Shown here one piece after another: positions 31,638 through 39,414 of a DNA stretch of 39,414 nucleotides. The notes under the pieces were generated by a model. It was not told the origin of the DNA. It saw only the letters and a list, made by a program, of their open reading frames with translations, and searched no databases. The stretch's first letter is position 1; each line of letters begins with the position of its first letter. A program made the position numbers and the translations under genes. The stretch is taken from the NCBI GenBank assembly GCA_017560085.1, contig JAFYPA010000006.1, positions 1-39,414 of the forward strand, in the 5' to 3' direction. Source of the DNA: Clostridia bacterium. Its GTDB lineage: Bacteria > Bacillota > Clostridia > Oscillospirales > CAG-382.

Positions 31638-31702
31638 ATATACATAATACCACACATAATCAAAATTGTCAATACCACTCCCGAAATTCCCCTTTTCCAT
31701 AA

Positions 31703-31837
31703 TAATCCAAAAATCCGAAAATCCAAAAATCTCAAAAATCCTGCGGGAAGAATCCGCAGTATTCTTCAAAATACTTTAATGACCGCAAACGGTCATTAAA
31801 GTCCCGATTATGCATTATGCATTATGCATTATGCATT
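31703..31837. repeat. Composite repeat, copy B
   Basis: Degenerate AAAATCC tandem units (31703-31741), hairpin GAAGAATCC/(T)ATTCTTC (31747-31767), a 12-bp hairpin CTTTAATGACCG/CGGTCATTAAAG (31774-31801), then CGATT and four ATGCATT iterons (31810-31837). It is built like copy A at 10456-10515 and also abuts a terminator. No gene lies between 31414 and 31891. Confidence 0.8.
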
Positions 31838-31863
31838 AAAAAAGCGCCCTCTTGCGAGAGCGC
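31838..31863 (-). terminator. Terminator of the giant SGNH/dockerin gene
   Basis: GCGCTCTC and GAGGGCGC form an 8-bp stem with a GCAA loop, followed by TTTTTT on the minus strand. The T tract touches the first ATGCATT iteron. Confidence 0.9.
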
Positions 31864-31891
31864 CCTTTATTTTATTCTGTGCGAATTTTAT

Positions 31892-34800
31892 TTAATTTCC
31901 AAAAATGTCAAAGCCGTAGTTGTTCTTTACAATTGCAAGGTCCTGAACGTTTACAATGCCGTCTTCGTTAAGGTCAACAACATTCTTGAGGTCGGAGTTT
32001 GCATCGGAAGTGAAACCTCTGAGAACTCTGATGAAGTCGTCGAGGTCAATCTTGCCGTCGCCGTATTCTGCGTCGAAGCTGCCCTTGATATCGCCGTGGC
32101 TGTTTTCAAAGCCTTCGAGAACACCTGCAAGCTTTTCAGCAAATTTTTCATTGAATGTAGCCTTGGTAATACCGAAGCTGGTAGCAAAATAACCGTTCTT
32201 CAAGGTGTAAACAACAAGCTGCTCAGCCTCAACCTCGCTTACATCAATAACAGCATCAATTACAAGGTTGCCGTCTTCGTCTGTAACTGTGTCTTCACCT
32301 TCAAGGTAGATTGTCTTAAGGAAGGTTTCAACGCCGTCATCGCCGAGTGCGTATATATCAACATGGAGCTCGTTGCCCTTCTTGGGAGCTGTGCCGGGCT
32401 CTCTGCCAAGCTTAACAGTAAGCTGTACATCTACAAGACCGGGAACTACGGGAGTATCCTCATAGTTAACGGTGTATTCGCCTGCGGGAAGCTCTGCTGT
32501 TGTAAGAGTTACCTTGCCGTCAACAGCCGTGTACTTCTTTTCGCTTGCGAGACCCTTGTTGATGATTACGAATTCCTTTTCGGTTTCGAATGTGAATGCG
32601 TTTACTCTGTTGCTTGCGGTTGTGAAGTCTGCCTTACCGCCAACACCGGAGTGAATGATGTAGTCAAGGTGTGTCTTTGTGATGCTTGAGGTCATACCGT
32701 TATTGAGAATTGCAATTCTGTCAACGTCACCCTCTGCATCGCCGGGAGAAAGAACCTTGATTGCATCAACCTTACCGCCGTTGTAAACGAGAGCAACCGT
32801 ACCCTTGTGGATAAGTGCCGCGTCACCGGAAACCTGAACTGTTGTTACGGTACCGCCGTTGATGTATGCCTTTGTAACGCCTGTGATTGTTTCAACATTA
32901 ACGTGACCGCCGAGCTTTACAAGGCTTGTCTTACCGTTTTCAAAGATAAGAAGAGAGTCGCCTGTTTCGTTACCCTTGTTCCAGCCTGTAAGTCTGTAGC
33001 TTGCAATGTGAAGCTTGGAGGAGTCGATTGTAAGAGGCTTGCCTGTGCCTGTAGCACCGGAAGCACCGTCAGCAAAGTAGTTAATGCAAAGACCTGCTGT
33101 TCTTGTTTCACCGTAGGAGTTTGTAGCATAGCCTACTGTGTTGAATTCTTTGAGTGTAACTTCATTTGCACGGGCAAGGAACATAATTTCGCCGTTGTTA
33201 CCGCCCTGTGCGGAGTTGGGGTTACCGAGAATGAAGTTTACGTTTTCGAATGTTGTCTTACCGCTGTTTGCAGTAGCCGCCTTGAGGTAGATGTGAGCAC
33301 GAACCTCAAGAATTGCACCAACCTCGCTTGTGAATACGAAGTCCTTGTAAAGGGTTGTATCAATACCGGGGTCTGCTGTGCTGTGGATTACATTGCCAAC
33401 AAGGACAATGTAACATGTTTCTGTCTTAGCCTTGTTACCGAAGAATGTAGCCGCCTTAGCCGCCGCCTCCATAAGGTTTGCAACGCCTGCGGGAGAATCT
33501 GCGCTTGAACCGTCGCCGTTGCCGCCGTTTGTTACATAGAATACGTTAGCATAGGGGAACTTTGTCCAGATACCGAAGGTCTTTGTGGAACCGTATACGC
33601 CTTCCTCGAGGATGTAACGTACCTGATATTCACCTGTTGCAAGACCTGTGATTTCTGTTGTGCCTGCGGGGAATTCCACTGCTGTTGACCAGTCGGCATC
33701 CTTTGCCTTAACCTGCATTGCATATTCTGCAGCCTTTGTGAGAATTGCCTTACCGTTCTTCTCTCCGAGGTCAGCCTTTACAACGGATTCGATTTCAACC
33801 GCTGTGCCGTTTACGAAGCTGAATGTGTATGTGCCAACGTTATCGAGGATAAGTGTTGCAACATTGTTTTCACCGCTTGCCTGTGTAAGAGCGTAGCCGT
33901 AGTAGTTAGCACGGTCAACGGAGAATTCAACCTTGGGATAATCCTGACCTGCTGTGAGCTGTACGGGAATTTCGTAATCCTTAACGGATGTGTTGAACTG
34001 TGCGAATGTCTCGCCGCCAACCTTAAGTGTGTAGGTATCCTTTGCTGTATCGAAGTAAGGAACTGTCTTGATGGAAGCAGCCTCGCCTTCGGGCATACCC
34101 CACATAAGGAACCATCTTACGTCAAAGGGATTTGCGCTGTCGTTGTGGTAAATTCTGATTGTGTGAGTCTTTGTATTGTCAAGACCCTGTGCAAGGAAGT
34201 AAATCTTGTGGTTAGGATAGCTTCTGTAAATGTTTGCTGTCTTGATTTCCCCGCCGTCAATAGAGTACTTGATATCAGTACCGTTCTTGCCGTTTGCTGT
34301 ACCGTAGGACCATGTCCAGATACCGAAGTTGGAGCTGTTGAACTCGAGAGAAATTACATCACCTTCCTTTGTACTCTTGAAGGTGTTATTTGCAAGACCT
34401 GAAGCAGAGGCTGCCGTAAATCCACCGAGGTACTTATCACCGGAAAGAACACCGGGATTAACGATGGTCGCGTCAAGCATTACGGAGCCAAGTCCCTGTG
34501 CTTCACAGTATGCGTTTTCGGGGTTTGTCTTATTTACATAGTCCTCTGCTGTGGGAACATATGTTGTGGGAAGGTTGGGTGTCATGTAGTTGATAATGGT
34601 GTTTGCATAGTGAGCATAACCGTTATCGTTGGGATGTACGCCGTCGATAGAGCCGTTTCTGTCGAAGTAGTACTTCCAGCCGTCAGAGCTTGTGGAGAAG
34701 TTTGCACCGTAATCTCTCTTGATCTGGTGAGCAAGCTCAAAGCCGACGTAAACAACGGGAATGTCGTAAAGCTCGCCGAGAGCCTTGTAGCCGAGACCTG

Positions 34801-37800
34801 TTACGGGAGTATCGCTTGCAGCTTCCTTTGCAAATGTGCCGGAGTCACCTGTTACAACAAGGATGATGTCACACTTGGGGTTTACGGAAAGTGTCTGCTT
34901 GATGATGGATTCTGTGTATCTGATGTAAGAATTGTTGCCGAGTGTTCCGTCGTAGCTGTCGTTGATAACTGTTTCTACGAAGAGAAGGTCGGGAGCACCT
35001 GCGCTTGTCTTAAGAACCTGCTGATAGTTTCTGAATACGCCGAAGATAGCACCCGTACCGCCGATAGCACCGTTTACTTCAGTAACGGAGGCATTGGGGA
35101 ATGTGGACTTGAGCCAGTCACGGGTAATACCTCTCCAGGACTTTGTGTTGGAGTTTGTGGAGCCCGTACCACTTGTTACGGAGCCACCGAGGTAAGCAAC
35201 CGTAAGCTTCTTGTCTACATTGAGCTTATAGAGAGTATTAAGAAGATCCTTGGGCTTGTTTACATCAACATTGAATGTGATTGTGTAAAGCACGGTGTCG
35301 CCGTCCTTGATTGTTGTCACATACTTTGTTGTTACATTGTTTTCTGTTGTAGTAACAGTATCAATAGCAAGAGTCTTTGCCTCGCCCTGATATTCATATG
35401 TTACAACGGGCATTTCAGCGGCAAAGCCGAGAGCCATTGTGTATTCCTTTGTGTTTACGTTAAAGCCGTCGATAGCCTTGCCGTCAACAAGGATGTTTGT
35501 AACCTTGAATTCGTTGGAAGCACCTGTGAAGTTAACTGTAACGATTGTGGAGTTACCCTTCTTTACAGTAGATGTAGCCTTACCCTGTGCATCGATTGTG
35601 CCGTTGGTAATTGTAACATCTTCAGTGTCACCGCTTGCAACGAGTGTAAGCTTGGGAACTGCGCCCGCACCTGCGAGGTCCTTTGTGTAGGTTGTTACGT
35701 TACCGATGGAGGTACCGTCAAGAAGAACGTCGGAGATAGCGAATTCACCCTCGAATGCGGACTTGTGAGCCTTTGCATCTTCCATATCGGCAAAGATTCC
35801 CGCATAACCGATTTCAAAGAGCTCGCCCATATGGTTTGTACAAGCATCGCCTGTGAAGTAGAACTGATAGTATCTGAAGTTTTCGGGAAGCTCGAAGTAT
35901 ACAACGCTCCACTTATCCTTAACGGGAGCAACGTCGTACTGTGCTGTTGCCTGACCCTGGCTCTTGAAGCTTGCATCATAACGGGAGAGCTTGGGGAGGT
36001 AGTCGATGGGAGATCTGTAAACAACCTTCATAGCCTTGTAGTCGTTTCTTGTCATTCCCTCGGGAATCATAGAATCGGAAATGTCACCACCGGGAGAAAC
36101 CATAGCTGTGGGAACCATATCCGAGCCGTTCTCAAAGTATGTAAGAGCGGGAGCATACTGCTTGTATGTTCTGGAGAAATCGTCTGTGATTTCGGTTGTA
36201 CTTGCAATACCCTGATCCTTTGCACCTGCCCACTGGAATGTGGGGATGATGGGATCGATTGCTCTGGGCTCACCGCCTGTGAAGTTAACTGTTACTATTG
36301 TCTTTTCGCCGTCCTTAACGGTAGTTGTTGCATTACCTGCTGTATCAAACTTGCCTTCTGTAATAACGAGGTTGTTTGTGTTACCTGTTACGGAAAGAGT
36401 GATTGCGGGAACCTTTGCCGCACCCTTTGCGTTGTAAGAGTATGTACCTGCGGCTGTTGCGATTTCTGTACCGTCAACCTTTACGCTTGAAACGGCAATG
36501 TCGCCTTCGAATGCGGACTTGTGTTCCTTTGCATCAACAACGGAAGCAAAGAGCTTGATGTCACCGAAGTATATTGTGTCGTTAACGTGCTTGCTTCCCG
36601 ATTCACCATAAATGTTGAACATATACGCATAGAGGAATTCACCTGCAGCGAAGTTTATGGTGGAAGCGGTAAGGTCATAGTAAGCTACGTTCCAGCCGCC
36701 GCCGGGTGCTGTGTATGAAATATCTGAAAGAAGCGCTGCTGTACCTCTGCCCGCCATTGCGTTTGTACCCGAATCAGCCCATACACTTATTTTAGATGCA
36801 GGATTTGCCTGAACGGATGTGTAGTATACAAACTTGATTACCTTATAATTGGAGTTTCTTGCATTGGGATATGTGGTTGTCATAAGGAAGGTTGCGGGGG
36901 AAACGTTGTTTGTGTAGTCTCCTGCCTTAAGAAGCTGAACAGCTCTTCCGTAGGGGTCTGTGGAATCGGAAACACCCGCACAGCCCTGGTCCTTACCTGC
37001 AGCACCAATCTTGATTGTTGCGGGAGCGATATCTGTCTTAACCGCACCACCCGTAAAGTTGATTGTGTAAACAGTGCTGTCTGCAGTAATTGTAGCTGTA
37101 GCCTTACCGGTAGAGTCAAGTGCTGTCTTTTCAACCTTGAGATTGTTTGTGTTACCTGTTGCAGCAAGAGTAATTTCGGGAACTTCAGCCGCGCCCTTAA
37201 GGTCAACATTGTATGTTGTTGTGGAAGCGGAGAAGCCTGAAAGTGCTGTGCCACCGAGCTTTACGGAGGAAATGCTTACTGCACCTTCGAAGTCATTGTC
37301 ATCGGCACTTGCATTTTCGTAAGTATCGTAAACAGCCATTCTTGCGATGTAGATTGTTGCATCCACATGGTTCTGTACCGCTTCGTTTCCGTATACACCA
37401 AACATAAAGCCGTAAAGAGCATCGGAGCTGTATGCAGCGGGAAGCTCGAATATAGCTGTCTGCCACTTGCCTGCCTTTGCAGCAGTACCGGACTTAAGTG
37501 TTGCACCTGTACCCGTGGATGCCCAAGAGCCGTTGTTGTTACGGAAAACAGTCATTGTGGGATTTGATGATGCGGCATCACTTGTGTAGTATACTATCTT
37601 AATATACTTGTAAGCATAGCCGGAATCAATAATTGTCTGTCTGTCAGTAGCTGTACCTATCCACGCAGGGAACAGATTGCTTGTGGGCTTTGTGCTCGCA
37701 TTGGGGATAATCTTCTGAACAGTTCTGCCGTATTCCTCGACAAAATTGTCCTGCTTTGTACATCTCTGGTCGTTTGCACCTGCATTATTGACCTTGGCAA

Positions 37801-37918
37801 CAATAGGCTCAACAGCCGAAAGAGTTGCCTCATCATCCTTTGCAAATGCGACAACGCTCATGCAGGATGCTGTCATGAGAACTGCCAGAAATGCTGATAA
37901 AATTTTTCTGATTTTCAC
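31892..37918 (-). CDS. Giant secreted SGNH-hydrolase/beta-helix/dockerin protein
   Basis: A 2008-residue exported protein. Signal peptide at about 1-27. Three related N-terminal modules (about 40-285, 290-535, 540-800), each opening with a GA-x-DQ run and ending in an Ig/cadherin-like FEG-x-SV...INFTGG segment, and a fourth Ig-like unit (about 805-890). An SGNH/GDSL hydrolase domain (about 900-1115) has the nucleophile in YLGGSVTSG (Ser913), then GAIGGTGAIFG, VINDS and DGVHPND (Asp1092, His1095). Next come a jelly-roll-like segment, a beta-helix-like region (about 1459-1760, opening NVFYVTNGGNGDGSS) and a C-terminal type I dockerin (about 1935-2003). It is likely an esterase on plant or host glycan. 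Start is GTG with AAGGAGG 7 nt upstream. The first dockerin loop is divergent; no cohesin is seen in the window. Confidence 0.9.
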   Translation of the reverse strand: MKIRKILSAFLAVLMTASCMSVVAFAKDDEATLSAVEPIVAKVNNAGANDQRCTKQDNFVEEYGRTVQKIIPNASTKPTSNLFPAWIGTATDRQTIIDSGYAYKYIKIVYYTSDAASSNPTMTVFRNNNGSWASTGTGATLKSGTAAKAGKWQTAIFELPAAYSSDALYGFMFGVYGNEAVQNHVDATIYIARMAVYDTYENASADDNDFEGAVSISSVKLGGTALSGFSASTTTYNVDLKGAAEVPEITLAATGNTNNLKVEKTALDSTGKATATITADSTVYTINFTGGAVKTDIAPATIKIGAAGKDQGCAGVSDSTDPYGRAVQLLKAGDYTNNVSPATFLMTTTYPNARNSNYKVIKFVYYTSVQANPASKISVWADSGTNAMAGRGTAALLSDISYTAPGGGWNVAYYDLTASTINFAAGEFLYAYMFNIYGESGSKHVNDTIYFGDIKLFASVVDAKEHKSAFEGDIAVSSVKVDGTEIATAAGTYSYNAKGAAKVPAITLSVTGNTNNLVITEGKFDTAGNATTTVKDGEKTIVTVNFTGGEPRAIDPIIPTFQWAGAKDQGIASTTEITDDFSRTYKQYAPALTYFENGSDMVPTAMVSPGGDISDSMIPEGMTRNDYKAMKVVYRSPIDYLPKLSRYDASFKSQGQATAQYDVAPVKDKWSVVYFELPENFRYYQFYFTGDACTNHMGELFEIGYAGIFADMEDAKAHKSAFEGEFAISDVLLDGTSIGNVTTYTKDLAGAGAVPKLTLVASGDTEDVTITNGTIDAQGKATSTVKKGNSTIVTVNFTGASNEFKVTNILVDGKAIDGFNVNTKEYTMALGFAAEMPVVTYEYQGEAKTLAIDTVTTTENNVTTKYVTTIKDGDTVLYTITFNVDVNKPKDLLNTLYKLNVDKKLTVAYLGGSVTSGTGSTNSNTKSWRGITRDWLKSTFPNASVTEVNGAIGGTGAIFGVFRNYQQVLKTSAGAPDLLFVETVINDSYDGTLGNNSYIRYTESIIKQTLSVNPKCDIILVVTGDSGTFAKEAASDTPVTGLGYKALGELYDIPVVYVGFELAHQIKRDYGANFSTSSDGWKYYFDRNGSIDGVHPNDNGYAHYANTIINYMTPNLPTTYVPTAEDYVNKTNPENAYCEAQGLGSVMLDATIVNPGVLSGDKYLGGFTAASASGLANNTFKSTKEGDVISLEFNSSNFGIWTWSYGTANGKNGTDIKYSIDGGEIKTANIYRSYPNHKIYFLAQGLDNTKTHTIRIYHNDSANPFDVRWFLMWGMPEGEAASIKTVPYFDTAKDTYTLKVGGETFAQFNTSVKDYEIPVQLTAGQDYPKVEFSVDRANYYGYALTQASGENNVATLILDNVGTYTFSFVNGTAVEIESVVKADLGEKNGKAILTKAAEYAMQVKAKDADWSTAVEFPAGTTEITGLATGEYQVRYILEEGVYGSTKTFGIWTKFPYANVFYVTNGGNGDGSSADSPAGVANLMEAAAKAATFFGNKAKTETCYIVLVGNVIHSTADPGIDTTLYKDFVFTSEVGAILEVRAHIYLKAATANSGKTTFENVNFILGNPNSAQGGNNGEIMFLARANEVTLKEFNTVGYATNSYGETRTAGLCINYFADGASGATGTGKPLTIDSSKLHIASYRLTGWNKGNETGDSLLIFENGKTSLVKLGGHVNVETITGVTKAYINGGTVTTVQVSGDAALIHKGTVALVYNGGKVDAIKVLSPGDAEGDVDRIAILNNGMTSSITKTHLDYIIHSGVGGKADFTTASNRVNAFTFETEKEFVIINKGLASEKKYTAVDGKVTLTTAELPAGEYTVNYEDTPVVPGLVDVQLTVKLGREPGTAPKKGNELHVDIYALGDDGVETFLKTIYLEGEDTVTDEDGNLVIDAVIDVSEVEAEQLVVYTLKNGYFATSFGITKATFNEKFAEKLAGVLEGFENSHGDIKGSFDAEYGDGKIDLDDFIRVLRGFTSDANSDLKNVVDLNEDGIVNVQDLAIVKNNYGFDIFGN

Positions 37919-37959
37919 AAAAATACCTCCTTATGTGAAAAAAATAATTATACATTGTT

Positions 37960-37988
37960 ATTGTACTACATTAAATCACATTTGTCAA
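37960..37988 (-). promoter_or_regulatory. Promoter of the giant surface gene
   Basis: TTGACA (37988-37983), 17-bp spacer, TACAAT (37965-37960), 42 bp before the GTG. Confidence 0.85.
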
Positions 37989-38096
37989 TAAGGTAGCAAA
38001 AAAATACATATTAAATATTTTGTGTACCTTTTTTAAACGCTTCATTATGCAAAAACACAAATCGGAACGCAAAAACAAAAAATTTCCCTGCGTGCC

Positions 38097-38125
38097 TTGA
38101 CAAACGGAGAATAGTGTGATATAAT
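38097..38125 (+). promoter_or_regulatory. Consensus promoter of the alcohol dehydrogenase gene
   Basis: TTGACA (38097-38102), 17-bp spacer, TATAAT (38120-38125), a perfect consensus. Confidence 0.9.
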
Positions 38126-38135
38126 TTCATCATTC

Positions 38136-38154
38136 TCAGCACACCGTGTGCTGA
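38136..38154 (+). promoter_or_regulatory. Hairpin at the 5' end of the alcohol dehydrogenase mRNA
   Basis: TCAGCACA and TGTGCTGA form an 8-bp stem with a CCG loop, followed by AGCTTTTTATG. It lies just after the predicted transcription start. It could stabilise the 5' end or cause a weak stop; the T tract of five is interrupted by AGC. Confidence 0.5.
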
Positions 38155-38176
38155 AGCTTTTTATGTGAGGTATAAA

Positions 38177-39376
38177 ATGAACGTATTCAAAAAAGCATTC
38201 TGCCGTGTATATCAGCTTGCCTTCCGCGCGGCACTTCCCGTGCTCCCCTACAGAGAGCCGAAGATTCTCGGTGACGTAGCGGAGATAGCTCCCGTTCTTG
38301 CGGGTAAAAAAATAAGCTCGGTGCTTCTTGTGACGGACAAATTTCTGTTTGAGTCGGGAATCACCGACAGACTTCGTTCCTCGCTTGCCGATGCGGGCAT
38401 AAAATGTGCGGTTTACTCCGACACGAGACCCAATCCCACGGTGCAGAACTGTGATGAGGCAAAGGCTCTGTATATAAATGAAGGCTGTAACGCAATAATA
38501 GCCTTCGGCGGAGGCTCGTCCATAGACTGTGCAAAGGCGTTGGGTATTCTTATCGCATATCCGAAAAAGACGTTGGAGCAGATGAGAGGCAACCTCAAGG
38601 TGTGGCGCAGAATTCCCACGCTCTTTGCGATTCCCACAACCGCGGGCACGGGCAGTGAGGTAACGGTAACGGCTGTAATCACAGACCCCGAAAAGAAGCA
38701 CAAGTACACAGCCAACAACTTCACAACAATTCCGCACTATGCGGTGCTCGACCCCGAGGTAACCTTCACCCTTCCGAAGCACCTTACGGCAACCACGGGA
38801 ATGGACGCCCTCACTCATGCGGTGGAGGCATACATCGGAAGATCCACAAGCAAGGAAACAAGAGGACTTTCCCTTGAGGCAACAAGACTTATTTTCCAAA
38901 ACATAGAAGTCGCATACAACACCCCCACAGACCGCAACGCCCGTGAAAATATGCTCCGTGCGTCCTATATGGCGGGTATGTCCTTCACGAAGTCATATGT
39001 CGGATACATCCACGCTGTGGCACACTCCCTCGGCGGTCAGTACAACATTCCCCACGGACTTGCAAACTCCGTGCTTCTGCCGATAGTTCTTCGTGACTAC
39101 GGAAGCATAATCCACAAGAAGCTGTGGAATCTCGGCAAAGCCGCAGGTGTGGTTTCCGACACGGACACAATAGAAGAGGGTGCGGAAAAGTTCATTCGTG
39201 CGATAGAAGAGAAGAACAGTAATATGGGCATCGGCAAGACCTTCCCCGAAATAAAGAAGGAGGACATCCCGACGATGGCGCATCACGCCGACAAGGAAGG
39301 AAATCCGCTCTATCCCGTGCCGAGGCTTATGGATGCGAGGGAATTGGAGAAATATTATCTGGCGGTAATGGAGTGA
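38177..39376 (+). CDS. Iron-containing (group III) alcohol dehydrogenase
   Basis: A 399-residue NAD(P)-dependent dehydrogenase of the Fe-ADH family (FucO/ButA/GldA-like). The dinucleotide loop GGGSSID is at 111-117, the metal ligands are Asp210 and His214 (GMDALTHAVEAY), His279 and His293 (HAVAHSLGGQYNIPHG), spaced as in FucO. Alcohol, lactaldehyde or glycerol are possible substrates; it cannot be fixed from sequence. The ATG at 38177 has GAGGT upstream; the in-frame GTG at 38165 overlaps that site. It stands alone and is divergent from the giant secreted gene. Confidence 0.93.
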   Translation: MNVFKKAFCRVYQLAFRAALPVLPYREPKILGDVAEIAPVLAGKKISSVLLVTDKFLFESGITDRLRSSLADAGIKCAVYSDTRPNPTVQNCDEAKALYINEGCNAIIAFGGGSSIDCAKALGILIAYPKKTLEQMRGNLKVWRRIPTLFAIPTTAGTGSEVTVTAVITDPEKKHKYTANNFTTIPHYAVLDPEVTFTLPKHLTATTGMDALTHAVEAYIGRSTSKETRGLSLEATRLIFQNIEVAYNTPTDRNARENMLRASYMAGMSFTKSYVGYIHAVAHSLGGQYNIPHGLANSVLLPIVLRDYGSIIHKKLWNLGKAAGVVSDTDTIEEGAEKFIRAIEEKNSNMGIGKTFPEIKKEDIPTMAHHADKEGNPLYPVPRLMDARELEKYYLAVME

Positions 39377-39414
39377 ATGTCGGTGCAACGCACCGACATG
39401 CAAAATGCAAAATG
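39377..39414. repeat. Hairpin plus ATGCAAA iterons at window end
   Basis: ATGTCGGTGC (39377-39386) and GCACCGACAT (39390-39399) form a perfect 10-bp hairpin, followed by ATGCAAA units (from 39398) running to the window edge. It directly follows the alcohol dehydrogenase stop (39376). The same GGTGC-ATGCAAA association is seen at about 14369-14412. Confidence 0.7.

Noticed and set aside
34610..36490. Long plus-strand open frame of 626 codons
   Set aside because: It is antisense to the giant secreted gene, with Cys/Val-rich nonsense composition and no start signals.

Overview
The window looks like a chromosomal segment of a Firmicute, most likely an uncultured gut-type member of the Clostridia. 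The evidence is: near-consensus sigma-A promoters (TTGACA-17-TATAAT type) before most transcription units, GGAGG ribosome binding sites with some TTG/GTG starts, SLH-domain and dockerin-bearing surface proteins, rubrerythrin, and many short intrinsic terminators. No phage genes, transposase, CRISPR array, rRNA or tRNA is visible.

Layout. 1-494 is non-coding. 495-7140 (minus) is a complete chorismate/phenylalanine operon in the order pheA, aroB, aroC, aroE-aroK fusion, aroQ, aroA. Ahead of it stand a strong promoter, a 77-codon Phe/Tyr-rich leader frame and a terminator/antiterminator pair, which I read as a ribosome-mediated attenuator. 7213-8505 is an AI-2E family membrane protein. 8937-9992 (plus) is a Gfo/Idh/MocA oxidoreductase. 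10032-10557 holds dispersed repeats, including a MITE-like element. 10558-14260 (minus) is a three-gene unit: GH99-like/WbsX protein, alpha/beta hydrolase, MATE exporter. 14701-16344 (minus) has a second Gfo/Idh/MocA enzyme and an XRE regulator. 16661-19085 is rubrerythrin (plus) convergent with typA (minus). 19304-21913 (plus) has an unknown protein, an RluA-type pseudouridine synthase and a WG-repeat lipoprotein. 21974-22816 (minus) is an AraC regulator. 23054-26314 (minus) is a 1086-residue SLH-domain surface protein. 26636-28563 (minus) has an (alpha/alpha)6-type glycosidase and a membrane-anchored unknown. 28697-31413 (minus) has a second MATE exporter, a GNAT acetyltransferase behind a long structured leader, and a 90-residue unknown behind a terminator. 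31892-37918 (minus) is a 2008-residue secreted SGNH-hydrolase/beta-helix/dockerin protein. 38177-39376 (plus) is an iron-type alcohol dehydrogenase.

How it fits together. The aro genes take DAHP to chorismate (3-dehydroquinate synthase, dehydroquinase, shikimate dehydrogenase/kinase, EPSP synthase, chorismate synthase), and the PheA P-protein takes chorismate to phenylpyruvate, so control by Phe/Tyr codons in a leader is biologically sensible. DAHP synthase and TyrA are not in the window. Much of the rest suits a cell that handles plant or host glycans: an esterase/beta-helix dockerin protein, sugar oxidoreductases, glycosidases and an S-layer-type protein.

The most distinctive signals are the pheA attenuator (not a T-box) and a species-type set of intergenic repeats: 7-bp iterons (ATGCATT, ATGCAAA, AATTCCG) and short hairpins that abut gene 3' ends and terminators, and in one case supply a gene's stop codon.
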